Source: an uncultured Eubacteriales bacterium (GTDB lineage Bacteria > Bacillota > Clostridia > Christensenellales > CAG-138). From it: a DNA stretch of 21,637 nucleotides. This document shows positions 14,752 through 21,637 of this stretch, one piece after another. Under the pieces are notes generated by a model, which saw nothing but the letters and a program-made list of their open reading frames with translations, did no database searches and was not told where the DNA came from. The stretch is taken from NCBI GenBank assembly GCA_900550525.1, contig URSN01000018.1:1-21637 (forward strand), read 5' to 3'. Both the position numbers and the translations under genes were made by a program. The stretch's first letter is position 1, and the number at the start of each line of letters is the position of its first letter.

Positions 14752-16316
14752 AACAGTATGCGCTGTGTGGCGGCGAGGCGCTCGCCCGTGCGGTGGAGCA
14801 GGCCTACGGCCGCGGGGAAACGGATTACTCGCTCGAGCCGCTCAACCTGGAAACGGACGGCGGCGCGCCCGCCGGCGTGGTGCGCCCCGGCGACGCGGTC
14901 ATCTTCTGCTGCCGCCGCGGCGAGCGCGAGGTCGAGCTGACCGACGCGTTCACCGACGCGCACTTCACGGGGTTTGATCGGGAGCAGATCTCGCCGCTCG
15001 ATTTCGTGATCCTCACGATGTACCATGAAAAATACACCCACATGCCCATCGCGTTCGCGCCGGCCAAGGTGCAGGGCACGCTGGCGCAGACGCTCTCCGA
15101 GGCGGGCAAGACGCAGCTGCACTGCGCCGAGAGCGAGAAGTTCGCCCATGTGACGTTCTTCTTCAACGGCGGCAACCAGCACCCGTTCCCCGGCGAGGAC
15201 GACGTACGCATCCCCTCGCCCAAGGGCGTGCCGTTCGACACGGTGCCCGGCCTGCGCCTGCCCGGCGTGGTGAACGCCGTGACCGACGGGCTCAAGCACG
15301 GCTACGACTTCATCGTCGCCAACTTTGCAAACGGCGACGTGATCGGCCATACGTCCAACGACGAGGCGAAGATCGCCTGCGCCGGGATCGTGGACACGCA
15401 GCTGGGCCGCACGCTCGAGGCGGCGCGCGCCGCCAACTACACGGTGCTCGTCTGCGCCGACCACGGCAACCTGGAGGTCATGCACACCGCCGAGGGCAAG
15501 CCGCACGTGGCGCACACGAGCAACCTCATCGCCTTTGCCGCCGTCGCGCCGGACGCGCAGCCCGTGGCCAGCGAAGGCCGCCTGTGCGACGTCGCCCCCA
15601 CGGTGCTCGCCGCCATGGGCGTCGCCGCGCCGGCGGAGATGACCGGCAAGCCGGTGTTCCGCTTCCCGGACGGGCCGCGCAAGGTGCTGCTGCTCATCCT
15701 CGACGGCTGGGGCCTCGGCGAACAGAACGAGCACAACCCGCTCCACATCGCGGATACGCCCGTGTGGGACGCGCTGCTTGCCAACACGCCGTGGGTGCCG
15801 CTGGCGGCCTCCGGCGAGGCGGTGGGCCTGGCGGCCGGCAAGGCCGGCAACTCCGAGGCGGGGCACATCAACCTCGGCTCCGGGCGCGTGGTCCTGCAGG
15901 ACGACGTGCGGCTCGACAACGCCATGAAGGACGGCTCCTTCGCCGCCAACCCGGTGTTCCTCAAGGCCATCGACACGGCCAAGGCGCACGGCGGGGCGCT
16001 GCACCTGCTCGCGCTGCTGACCAAGAAATCCTCCCACGGGTCGATCGACTATCCGCTGGCGCTGCTGGATATGGCCAAGGCGCGCGGCATGGAGGACGTG
16101 TACGTCCACATCATCTTCGACGGCCGCTCCACCGAGCCCGGCAGCGCGCCCGCGCTGCTGCGCGAGCTGGGCGCCGCCATGGAGCAAAAGGGCGTCGGCT
16201 GCATCGTCTCCGGCGTCGGGCGCGGCATCGCGCTCGACCGCGACCAGAACTGGGGCAAGGTGCAGCGCGCCTACGAGTCCATCGCCAACGGCAAGGGCGT
16301 CCGCTACCGCGCGTAG
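14748..16316 (+). CDS. Circularly permuted cofactor-independent phosphoglycerate mutase-like protein
   Basis: This 522-aa protein contains the blocks of GpmI-type mutase in swapped order. Residues 1-305 match the C-terminal half (R57/R60 in IFCCRRGER, EKFAHVTFFFNGG with K131, NFANGDVIGH with D197/H201, ADHGN with D238/H239, AHTSN with H256). Residues ~312-522 match the N-terminal half (LDGWG with D319, AGNSEAGH with phospho-acceptor S369, H430, DGR with R460, LDRD with R498). The C-terminal VQRAYESIANG and N-terminal ALARAVEQAYGRGETDY are adjacent in the normal protein, so the new ends open within the transferase domain, while the old ends, which lie together in the phosphatase domain, are joined. 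Nearly all metal and phosphate ligands remain; the Asp of GRDTPP is Ser461. Enzyme activity as a phosphate mutase or hydrolase is likely; substrate may not be phosphoglycerate. Start ATG 14748 with AGGAGG upstream, overlapping HAD-5. Confidence 0.88.
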   Translation: MKQYALCGGEALARAVEQAYGRGETDYSLEPLNLETDGGAPAGVVRPGDAVIFCCRRGEREVELTDAFTDAHFTGFDREQISPLDFVILTMYHEKYTHMPIAFAPAKVQGTLAQTLSEAGKTQLHCAESEKFAHVTFFFNGGNQHPFPGEDDVRIPSPKGVPFDTVPGLRLPGVVNAVTDGLKHGYDFIVANFANGDVIGHTSNDEAKIACAGIVDTQLGRTLEAARAANYTVLVCADHGNLEVMHTAEGKPHVAHTSNLIAFAAVAPDAQPVASEGRLCDVAPTVLAAMGVAAPAEMTGKPVFRFPDGPRKVLLLILDGWGLGEQNEHNPLHIADTPVWDALLANTPWVPLAASGEAVGLAAGKAGNSEAGHINLGSGRVVLQDDVRLDNAMKDGSFAANPVFLKAIDTAKAHGGALHLLALLTKKSSHGSIDYPLALLDMAKARGMEDVYVHIIFDGRSTEPGSAPALLRELGAAMEQKGVGCIVSGVGRGIALDRDQNWGKVQRAYESIANGKGVRYRA

Positions 16317-16317
16317 C

Positions 16318-16360
16318 GGCCCCCTGCGGCCATCCGCAGGACAGGGCCGGCCCCTTTTTT
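16318..16360 (+). terminator. Probable intrinsic terminator after the permuted mutase gene
   Basis: Immediately after the stop codon, GGCCC and CCTGCGG pair with CCGCAGG and GGGCC around a CCAT loop, giving a long stem with a small bulge; the tract GGCCCC then T6 (16355-16360) follows. It should reduce read-through from the HAD operon into the iol genes. Confidence 0.6.
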
Positions 16361-16364
16361 AGAA

Positions 16365-16380
16365 GCGCAAACATTTGCGC
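16365..16380 (+). promoter_or_regulatory. LacI-type operator upstream of iolM
   Basis: GCGCAAACATTTGCGC is a 16-bp dyad, symmetric except for the central CA step (other sites have CG). It lies 5 nt after the T-tract and 97 nt before the iolM ATG. No clear -35/-10 pair is visible nearby, so a divergent or weak promoter, or a roadblock role, must be assumed. Confidence 0.7.
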
Positions 16381-16417
16381 CACGGGGACCGGCCGACCAC
16401 CACAACGTGCTTTCCTT

Positions 16418-16439
16418 CCGCCGGAGCCCCCTCCGGCGG
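16418..16439 (+). other. Perfect GC hairpin in the iolM leader
   Basis: CCGCCGGAG (16418-16426) and CTCCGGCGG (16431-16439) form a 9-bp stem with a CCCC loop, followed by an A-rich unstructured stretch and the GAGG ribosome binding site (16464-16467). No U-run follows, so a 5-prime stabiliser or processing site is more likely than a terminator. Confidence 0.45.
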
Positions 16440-16477
16440 GGGTAAACAAAAAAACAAGAAAACGAGGTAAAAAAGAC

Positions 16478-17680
16478 ATGGCACAGAAAATGAGAGGCGT
16501 AACGCTTCACGCGACCTGGGCGCCCAAGCCTGGCTTCAAGCTTGGCGCAAAGGACATCGACCACGTGCAGACCTATCTGGGCAGCCAGGTCTGGAAAGAC
16601 CCGTACATCACCATCGACGAATACGACATCCCGGAGCCGGGCCCGGGCCAGGTGCTCATCAAGGTGAAAGCCTGCGGCATCTGCGGCAGCGACGTGCACA
16701 TGGCGCAGGCCAAGGAGGACGGCTACATCTTCTACCCCGGCCTGACGGGCTTCCCCTGCATCCTGGGGCATGAGCTCTCCGGCGTGGTCGTCAAGGGCGG
16801 CCCGGGCGCCAAGGACAAGGTGACCAACAAGCCCTTCAAGGGCGGCGAGATGGTCTGCGCCGAGGAGATGCTCTGGTGCGGCAGCTGCAAGCCCTGCGCC
16901 GACGGCTGGCCGAACCACTGCGAGCGGCTTGACGAGATCGGCTTCAACGTCAACGGCGCGTTCTGCGAGTACATCGTGCTGCCGGACCGCTGCCTGTGGA
17001 GCCTGGAGCCGCTGCGCCGCCAGTATAAGGACGAGCGCGACATCTTCCTGGCCGGCTCGCTGGTGGAGCCCTGTTCGGTCGGCTACAACGCCGTCATCGA
17101 GCGCGGCGGCGGCATCCGCCCCGGCGACAACGTGGTCATCTGCGGCACCGGCCCGGTCGGCCTCGCCGCCTGCCGCGAGCTCAAGACGATGGGCGGCGCG
17201 ACCGTCATCGTGTCCGAGCCGCAGCCCGAGCGCGCCGCGCTGGCGCTGAAGATGGGCGCCGACTACGTCATCGACCCGACGAAGGTCGACTTCACCGAGG
17301 AAGTGCTGCGCCTCACCGGCGGCATGGGCGCGAGCCTCTACCTCGAGGCGACCGGCCTGCCGACGGCGGTGTATCCGGGCATCGAGCAGTGCATCTGGGA
17401 GGGCCGCACGCTCAACGCGACCGTCGTGGTCGTGGCGCGCGCCGAGGCCAAGATGCCCGTCACCGGCGAAGTGCTGCAGGTGCGCCGCGCGCGCATCGTG
17501 GGTTCGCAGGGCCACAGCGGCCACGGCACGTTCCCGCGCGTGATCGAGAGCATGGCCGCCGGCATGGATATGCTGCCCATGATCACCAAGAAGATCACGC
17601 TCGACGAGGTGCCCGAGAACATCATCGCCCTGCAGACGGACCGCAAGAACATGAAGATCACCTGCGTCATGGACGACTAA
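16478..17680 (+). CDS. iolM: Scyllo-inosose 3-dehydrogenase (IolM), zinc MDR family
   Basis: This 400-aa zinc-dependent medium-chain dehydrogenase is predicted to oxidise scyllo-inosose (2-keto-myo-inositol) to a diketo-inositol with NAD+. Catalytic zinc ligands are C69 (GICGSD), H98-E99 (GHE) and E197; the structural zinc site is C134, C137, C140, C148; the Rossmann motif is GTGPVG (223-228). From memory it closely follows Thermotoga maritima TM0412 (IolM), including the unusual N-terminal extension with FKLGAKDI, CAEEMLWCG, GFNVNGAF and VRRARIVGSQGHSGHGTFPRVI. The ATG at 16478 has GAGG 10 nt upstream. It leads the iolM-iolN-iolO-iolG operon, with the iolN start 15 nt after its stop. Orthology is strong; activity is inferred from the Thermotoga pathway. 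Confidence 0.9.
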   Translation: MAQKMRGVTLHATWAPKPGFKLGAKDIDHVQTYLGSQVWKDPYITIDEYDIPEPGPGQVLIKVKACGICGSDVHMAQAKEDGYIFYPGLTGFPCILGHELSGVVVKGGPGAKDKVTNKPFKGGEMVCAEEMLWCGSCKPCADGWPNHCERLDEIGFNVNGAFCEYIVLPDRCLWSLEPLRRQYKDERDIFLAGSLVEPCSVGYNAVIERGGGIRPGDNVVICGTGPVGLAACRELKTMGGATVIVSEPQPERAALALKMGADYVIDPTKVDFTEEVLRLTGGMGASLYLEATGLPTAVYPGIEQCIWEGRTLNATVVVVARAEAKMPVTGEVLQVRRARIVGSQGHSGHGTFPRVIESMAAGMDMLPMITKKITLDEVPENIIALQTDRKNMKITCVMDD

Positions 17681-17695
17681 CGGGAGGATACGCAC

Positions 17696-18817
17696 ATGGC
17701 ATACACCAATTACCTGACCACGGAATACCCCAATATCTTCTTTGAGGACAACAAGGTCGGCCGCCTCAAGAAGCGCCTCTGGGACGCTTCCGAGGAGGAG
17801 ATCCAGGCGATCCTGGACGACTACGGCATCGGCTCGCCGCTTGAGATGGGCATCGCCGGCACGTACATCCAGAACACGCCGCGCGCCGCGCTCATCGAGA
17901 AGCGCCGCAAGAACGACATCGTGCTCGTGCCCATCGGCTCCACGGAGAACCACGGCGCGCAGAACTGCTCCGGCCTTGACACGCTGATGGTGCAGTTCAT
18001 CTGCGAAGCCGTCCGCCGCAAGACCAAGAAGCTGGGCCACGAGGTCAGCCTCGCGTTCCCGCCGATGAACTACGGCGGCCACCCCTACCACCACATCGGC
18101 ATGCCGGGCACGGTCATGATCTCCGAAACGGTCATCATCGACACGCTGACCCAGGTCATGGCCGGCCTGTGGGACGACGGCTTCCGCAAGATCATCCTCG
18201 TGAACAACCACGGGCAGGACTGGATGCTTGAGAGCGCCGTGCAGGAGTTCTTCAAGCGCTACCAGCTCCCGGCGTTTGCGTGTGTGGTCGAGTGGCACCG
18301 CGCGGTGCGCGAGTTCTTCTATCCGCTGGGCGACGAGCGGCCGGACTTTGTCTCCACGCCGTTTGTGCACGCCGACGAGTCCGAGACGAGCGCCGCGCTG
18401 CTGATGTTCCCCGAGATGGTGGACATGAGCGTGTGCGTGGACGCGACGCCGAAGAACTTCGGCTTTTTGCAGGAGGGCTTCTTCGACGGCTCCGTGGACT
18501 CGTTCCACCGCCCGAACCGCTGGCAGGAGATGGAGGGCAACGCCTGGATCGAGCGCTTCGGTACGCCTGAGGGCGTCGTCGGCAAGCCGACGCGCGCCGA
18601 CCCGCGCCGCGTCAAGCGCGCCATTGCCGCCATCTGCGAGTACCTGACCTGCATGTGCGAGGATATCATCGAGAAGTATCCCGCCGGCAAGGTGCCCGAT
18701 CCGTCGAAGTTCTCGTTCCGCCCGGCGGAGGAGATCGAGCCCTGCCTGCGCGAGCCGCTCAGCGAGGGCTGGAAGAGCATCCACGAGCTGCCGCGCCGCG
18801 GGATGTTCATCGACTGA
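17696..18817 (+). CDS. iolN: Creatininase-family hydrolase, probable 3-dehydro-scyllo-inosose hydrolase (IolN)
   Basis: This 373-aa protein has the creatininase metal-site pattern: VPIGSTENHGAQ (E84, H86), D95 (SGLDT), NNHGQ (H172) and HADESETS (H225, E230). In the Thermotoga-type pathway the gene between or beside iolM, iolO and iolG encodes a ring-opening hydrolase that turns diketo-inositol into 5-keto-L-gluconate, and a metal-dependent C-C or lactam-like hydrolase fits that step. An extra ~65-residue N-terminal segment precedes the core. The ATG at 17696 follows GGGAGG by 9 nt, 15 nt after iolM. The family call is firm; the specific reaction comes from context and from my recollection of the TM0413 locus. 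Alternative: an unrelated creatinine/amide hydrolase, unlikely in this operon. Confidence 0.8.
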   Translation: MAYTNYLTTEYPNIFFEDNKVGRLKKRLWDASEEEIQAILDDYGIGSPLEMGIAGTYIQNTPRAALIEKRRKNDIVLVPIGSTENHGAQNCSGLDTLMVQFICEAVRRKTKKLGHEVSLAFPPMNYGGHPYHHIGMPGTVMISETVIIDTLTQVMAGLWDDGFRKIILVNNHGQDWMLESAVQEFFKRYQLPAFACVVEWHRAVREFFYPLGDERPDFVSTPFVHADESETSAALLMFPEMVDMSVCVDATPKNFGFLQEGFFDGSVDSFHRPNRWQEMEGNAWIERFGTPEGVVGKPTRADPRRVKRAIAAICEYLTCMCEDIIEKYPAGKVPDPSKFSFRPAEEIEPCLREPLSEGWKSIHELPRRGMFID

Positions 18818-18837
18818 CCCTGACGCCCCATACGGGG

Positions 18838-18862
18838 GGGGCGGCCGCGCCGCGGCTGCCCC
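18838..18862 (+). other. GC hairpin in the iolN-iolO gap
   Basis: In the 82-nt gap, GGGGCGGCCGCG pairs imperfectly with CGCGGCTGCCCC (one G-U pair) to give a long GC stem, followed by GCCCCTTCCC. It lacks a proper U-tract; partial termination or RNA processing between iolN and iolO is possible. Confidence 0.3.
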
Positions 18863-18899
18863 GCCCCTTCCCACAAGCACCGCCCGAAAGGAGCCGCCC

Positions 18900-19751
18900 A
18901 TGAACCGCCTGTCGCAGACCGTTCCGCTGCAATACGACACCACCTTCTCGCCCTATGCGGCGGTCGGCTGGCGCGCAGCGTTCGCCGACCTTCAGCAAAA
19001 GGGCTTCACCGGCGTGGAGATCGCCGTGGCCTATCCGGACCGGATCGACGCGGACGCGCTGCTCAGCGAGGCGCAGGCGCGCAGCCTTGCCATCACGACC
19101 ATTTCCACCGGGCAGGCGTTCGGGCGCGACGGGCTGTACCTGACCGCACCGGATGCGGAGGTGCGCGCGCGGGCCATGGATATCGTGCGCGGGCAGATCG
19201 ACCTGTCGGCGCGCATCGGCCGTCCGCCGGTGACCATCGGGCTGCTGCGCGGCCGCCCCGAGGCGGGCGCCGCCGCGCTGGCGCTGCTGTTGGAGACGAT
19301 GAAGCCGCTTGTCGGCCATGCGGCCCGCTGCGGCGTCATCCTGCAGATCGAGCCCATCAACCGGGCGGAGACGACGCTGCTCAACAGCACCGCCGAAGTG
19401 CTGGACTTTCTGGACCGGCTGGACGCCGCGGCGCATACGGGGCTCCTGTTTGACGCCTACCATGCCAACATCGAGGATGGCGACGTGGCCGCCGCCGTCC
19501 GCGCCGCCGCAGGGCGGATCACAAACTTCCACGTCGCCGACTCCCACCGCGGCCTGCCCGGCGACGGGACGATCGATTTCCCCGCCGTGCTCTCAGCCGC
19601 GCTGGACACGGGCTATACGGGCGCGTTCGCGCTGGAGACGCTGTGCCTCCCCTCGCGCGAATACGTGCTTGCGCAAGAGGCCGCCGCGCTGCGCGGCGCG
19701 CTGGAGGCGGCAAAATGCAGACGCAATGAGGGAGGGAGGAACCCATCATGA
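18900..19751 (+). CDS. iolO: TIM-barrel epimerase, probable 5-keto-L-gluconate epimerase (IolO)
   Basis: This 283-aa protein belongs to the xylose isomerase-like TIM-barrel (AP endonuclease 2) superfamily. Metal ligands visible are E151 (LQIEPINR), D185 (FDAYH, with H188), H211 (NFHVADSHR) and E246 (ALET), the standard Glu-Asp-His-Glu set of sugar epimerases. In the iol context it is the likely epimerase converting 5-keto-L-gluconate to D-tagaturonate (compare T. maritima TM0416). The ATG at 18900 has AAAGGAG (18887-18893) 6 nt upstream. Its end overlaps the iolG start by 4 nt (ATGA), so both are translationally coupled. An IolE- or IolI-type inosose enzyme is the main alternative. Confidence 0.85.
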   Translation: MNRLSQTVPLQYDTTFSPYAAVGWRAAFADLQQKGFTGVEIAVAYPDRIDADALLSEAQARSLAITTISTGQAFGRDGLYLTAPDAEVRARAMDIVRGQIDLSARIGRPPVTIGLLRGRPEAGAAALALLLETMKPLVGHAARCGVILQIEPINRAETTLLNSTAEVLDFLDRLDAAAHTGLLFDAYHANIEDGDVAAAVRAAAGRITNFHVADSHRGLPGDGTIDFPAVLSAALDTGYTGAFALETLCLPSREYVLAQEAAALRGALEAAKCRRNEGGRNPS

Positions 19752-20764
19752 TCAACATCGGCATCATCGGCGCGGGCCGCATCGGCCAGGTCCACGCAAA
19801 AAGCATCCTCACCGGCGTCCCCGACGCGCGCGTGCTCGCCATCGCCGATCCGTACCTGAGCGAGCAGGCGGAGGCGTTTGCAAAGAACGCCGGCATCGAG
19901 GGCATCTACCGCGACCATCACCAGATCCTGGACGACCCGCGCATCGACGCGGTGCTCATCTGCTCGTCCACGGACACGCACGCGCCCATCTCCATCGAGG
20001 CGATCCAGGCGGGCAAGCACGTGTTCTGCGAAAAGCCGGTCGATCACTCGCTGCAAAAGATCGCCGAGGTGCAGGCCGCGCTCGAGGCGTCGCCCAAAAA
20101 GCTGTGCTATCAGGTCGGGTTCAACCGCCGCTTCGACCACAACTACCGCGCCGTGCGCAGCGCCGTGGCCGACGGGCGCATCGGCAAGCTGCAATTCGTG
20201 CGCATCAGCTCGCGCGACCCGGAGCCGCCGCCGGTCGGCTACATCAAGGTTTCCGGCGGCATCTTCATGGATATGATGATCCACGATATCGACATGCTTC
20301 GCTACCTCTCCGGCGAGGAGGTCGAGGAGGTCTACGCCGCCGGCGCGGTGCTGATCGACCCGGCCATCGGCGAGGCGGGCGACGTGGATTCCGCGACCGT
20401 TTCGGCAAAGCTTGCAAGCGGCGCGCTCGCGCTGATCGACAACTCCCGCAAGGCCGTCTACGGCTACGATCAGCGCGCCGAAGCGTTCGGCTCGAACGGC
20501 AGCGTGCAATGCGGCAACGACGCGCCCTCCACGGCCGTGCTGTCCACGGTGGACGGCGTGACGGCGGAAAAGCCGCTCTGGTTCTTCCTGGAGCGGTACA
20601 TGGGCGCCTACCAGGCGGAGATTGCCTCGTTCGTCAACGCCATCGTCACCGGCTCGGAGCCGGAGGCGGGCCTGATCGACGGGCTGATGTCCATCCGCAT
20701 CGCGCTGGCCTGCAAGCGTTCCCTGGCGGAGCACCGTCCGGTAAGGCTGGACGAGATCCGATAA
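19748..20764 (+). CDS. iolG: myo-Inositol 2-dehydrogenase (IolG), Gfo/Idh/MocA family
   Basis: This 338-aa NAD-dependent dehydrogenase is predicted to oxidise myo-inositol to scyllo-inosose, the first catabolic step. The Rossmann motif GAGRIGQVHA spans 8-17, the EKP motif is 95-97 with catalytic K96, and GGIFMDMMIHDIDM (170-183) supplies D175 and H179, the Lys-Asp-His triad spacing of IolG. DNSRKAVYGYDQRAEAFG is typical of inositol dehydrogenases, separating it from other family members. The ATG at 19748 overlaps iolO by 4 nt with GGGAGG upstream. It is the last gene of the iol operon. Some homologues also accept scyllo- or D-chiro-inositol or glucose, so the exact isomer preference is open. 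Confidence 0.92.
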   Translation: MINIGIIGAGRIGQVHAKSILTGVPDARVLAIADPYLSEQAEAFAKNAGIEGIYRDHHQILDDPRIDAVLICSSTDTHAPISIEAIQAGKHVFCEKPVDHSLQKIAEVQAALEASPKKLCYQVGFNRRFDHNYRAVRSAVADGRIGKLQFVRISSRDPEPPPVGYIKVSGGIFMDMMIHDIDMLRYLSGEEVEEVYAAGAVLIDPAIGEAGDVDSATVSAKLASGALALIDNSRKAVYGYDQRAEAFGSNGSVQCGNDAPSTAVLSTVDGVTAEKPLWFFLERYMGAYQAEIASFVNAIVTGSEPEAGLIDGLMSIRIALACKRSLAEHRPVRLDEIR

Positions 20765-20972
20765 CGGGACGCGGCGTACGGCAACGGGAGATGTGGGGGG
20801 GGCCTCCCGCCCCGGGCGCCGGCGTCCGCGCACTGGCGCTGCCCGTGCGCAAGGCTGTCGGGGCGATCCGCCGCATACCCTCCGGCGGACCGCCCGGGCG
20901 GCAGCCCCGGCGGCGCGTGACCCGCTCTCTTCCCCTTTCCCCTCGAAAATAACGGTAAGGAGATAACTGAAA
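20765..20972. other. Intergenic region between iolG and hppA
   Basis: This 208-bp GC-rich stretch holds a weak terminator-like hairpin (CGGGAG 20785-20790 with CTCCCG 20804-20809, no T-tract) and a 12-bp palindrome CCGCCCGGGCGG (20890-20901). I see no convincing promoter, LacI-type operator or small gene. The hppA ribosome binding site AAGGAG is at 20957-20962. Confidence 0.6.

Positions 20973-21637
<665 letters not shown>

Noticed and set aside
16304..18943. An 879-codon minus-strand open frame
   Set aside because: It is opposite iolM and iolN, both supported by family motifs and ribosome binding sites.

Overview
The window looks like a GC-rich clostridial Firmicute (Bacillota). It has AGGAGG-type ribosome binding sites at almost every start, GTG/TTG starts, Gram-positive-style lipoprotein signals, a LacI/CcpA-family regulator, textbook TTGACA-N17-TATAAT promoters and a membrane pyrophosphatase of the clostridial/Thermotoga type. 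The genus cannot be read from sequence alone. Most of the window (about 2.3-20.8 kb) appears to be one sugar-alcohol catabolic locus.

Layout. (1) 5-2209, minus strand: a small lipoprotein, a ComEC-like metallo-hydrolase and an overlapping four-helix membrane protein. (2) 2307-6755, minus: an FbpABC/AfuABC-type ABC importer with a fused two-domain permease, an ATPase and a lipoprotein binding protein. Its strong promoter (6999-7027) carries a LacI-type operator and, just upstream, four TTTAC repeats with an exact 11-bp period. (3) 7069-11434, minus: lacI, a PHP phosphoesterase, a PfkB kinase resembling Thermotoga TM0415 (myo-inositol kinase), an MgtC-like membrane protein and a HAD protein. 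(4) 11435-11690: divergent control region with two consensus promoters, each followed by an operator. (5) 11691-16316, plus: four tandem HAD-family genes with overlapping or nearly abutting ends, then a 522-aa protein that contains all the blocks of cofactor-independent phosphoglycerate mutase in circularly permuted order. (6) 16478-20764, plus: iolM-iolN-iolO-iolG, the set of enzymes of the Thermotoga maritima-type inositol pathway (inositol -> scyllo-inosose -> diketo-inositol -> 5-keto-L-gluconate -> D-tagaturonate). (7) 20973-end: start of hppA, which is cut by the window edge.

How it may work together (inference): operators with core GCGCAAACGTTTGCGC lie at the three promoters and at two promoter-less intergenic sites, so one LacI protein probably controls importer, kinase, HADs, permuted mutase and iol genes as a regulon. 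The importer belongs to a family with known sugar-phosphate members. Five HAD proteins, a PHP phosphoesterase and an alkaline-phosphatase-superfamily mutase surround an inositol pathway, and an 11-bp-phased Pho-box-like array sits at the importer promoter. Together these suggest uptake and processing of a phosphorylated inositol (phytate or phosphoinositide breakdown product) rather than free inositol. Against a simple phosphatase role, all five HADs have Gly where the second motif-I Asp is expected.

The most novel single item is the circularly permuted phosphoglycerate-mutase-like protein. No rRNA, tRNA, CRISPR array, transposase or attachment site was seen.
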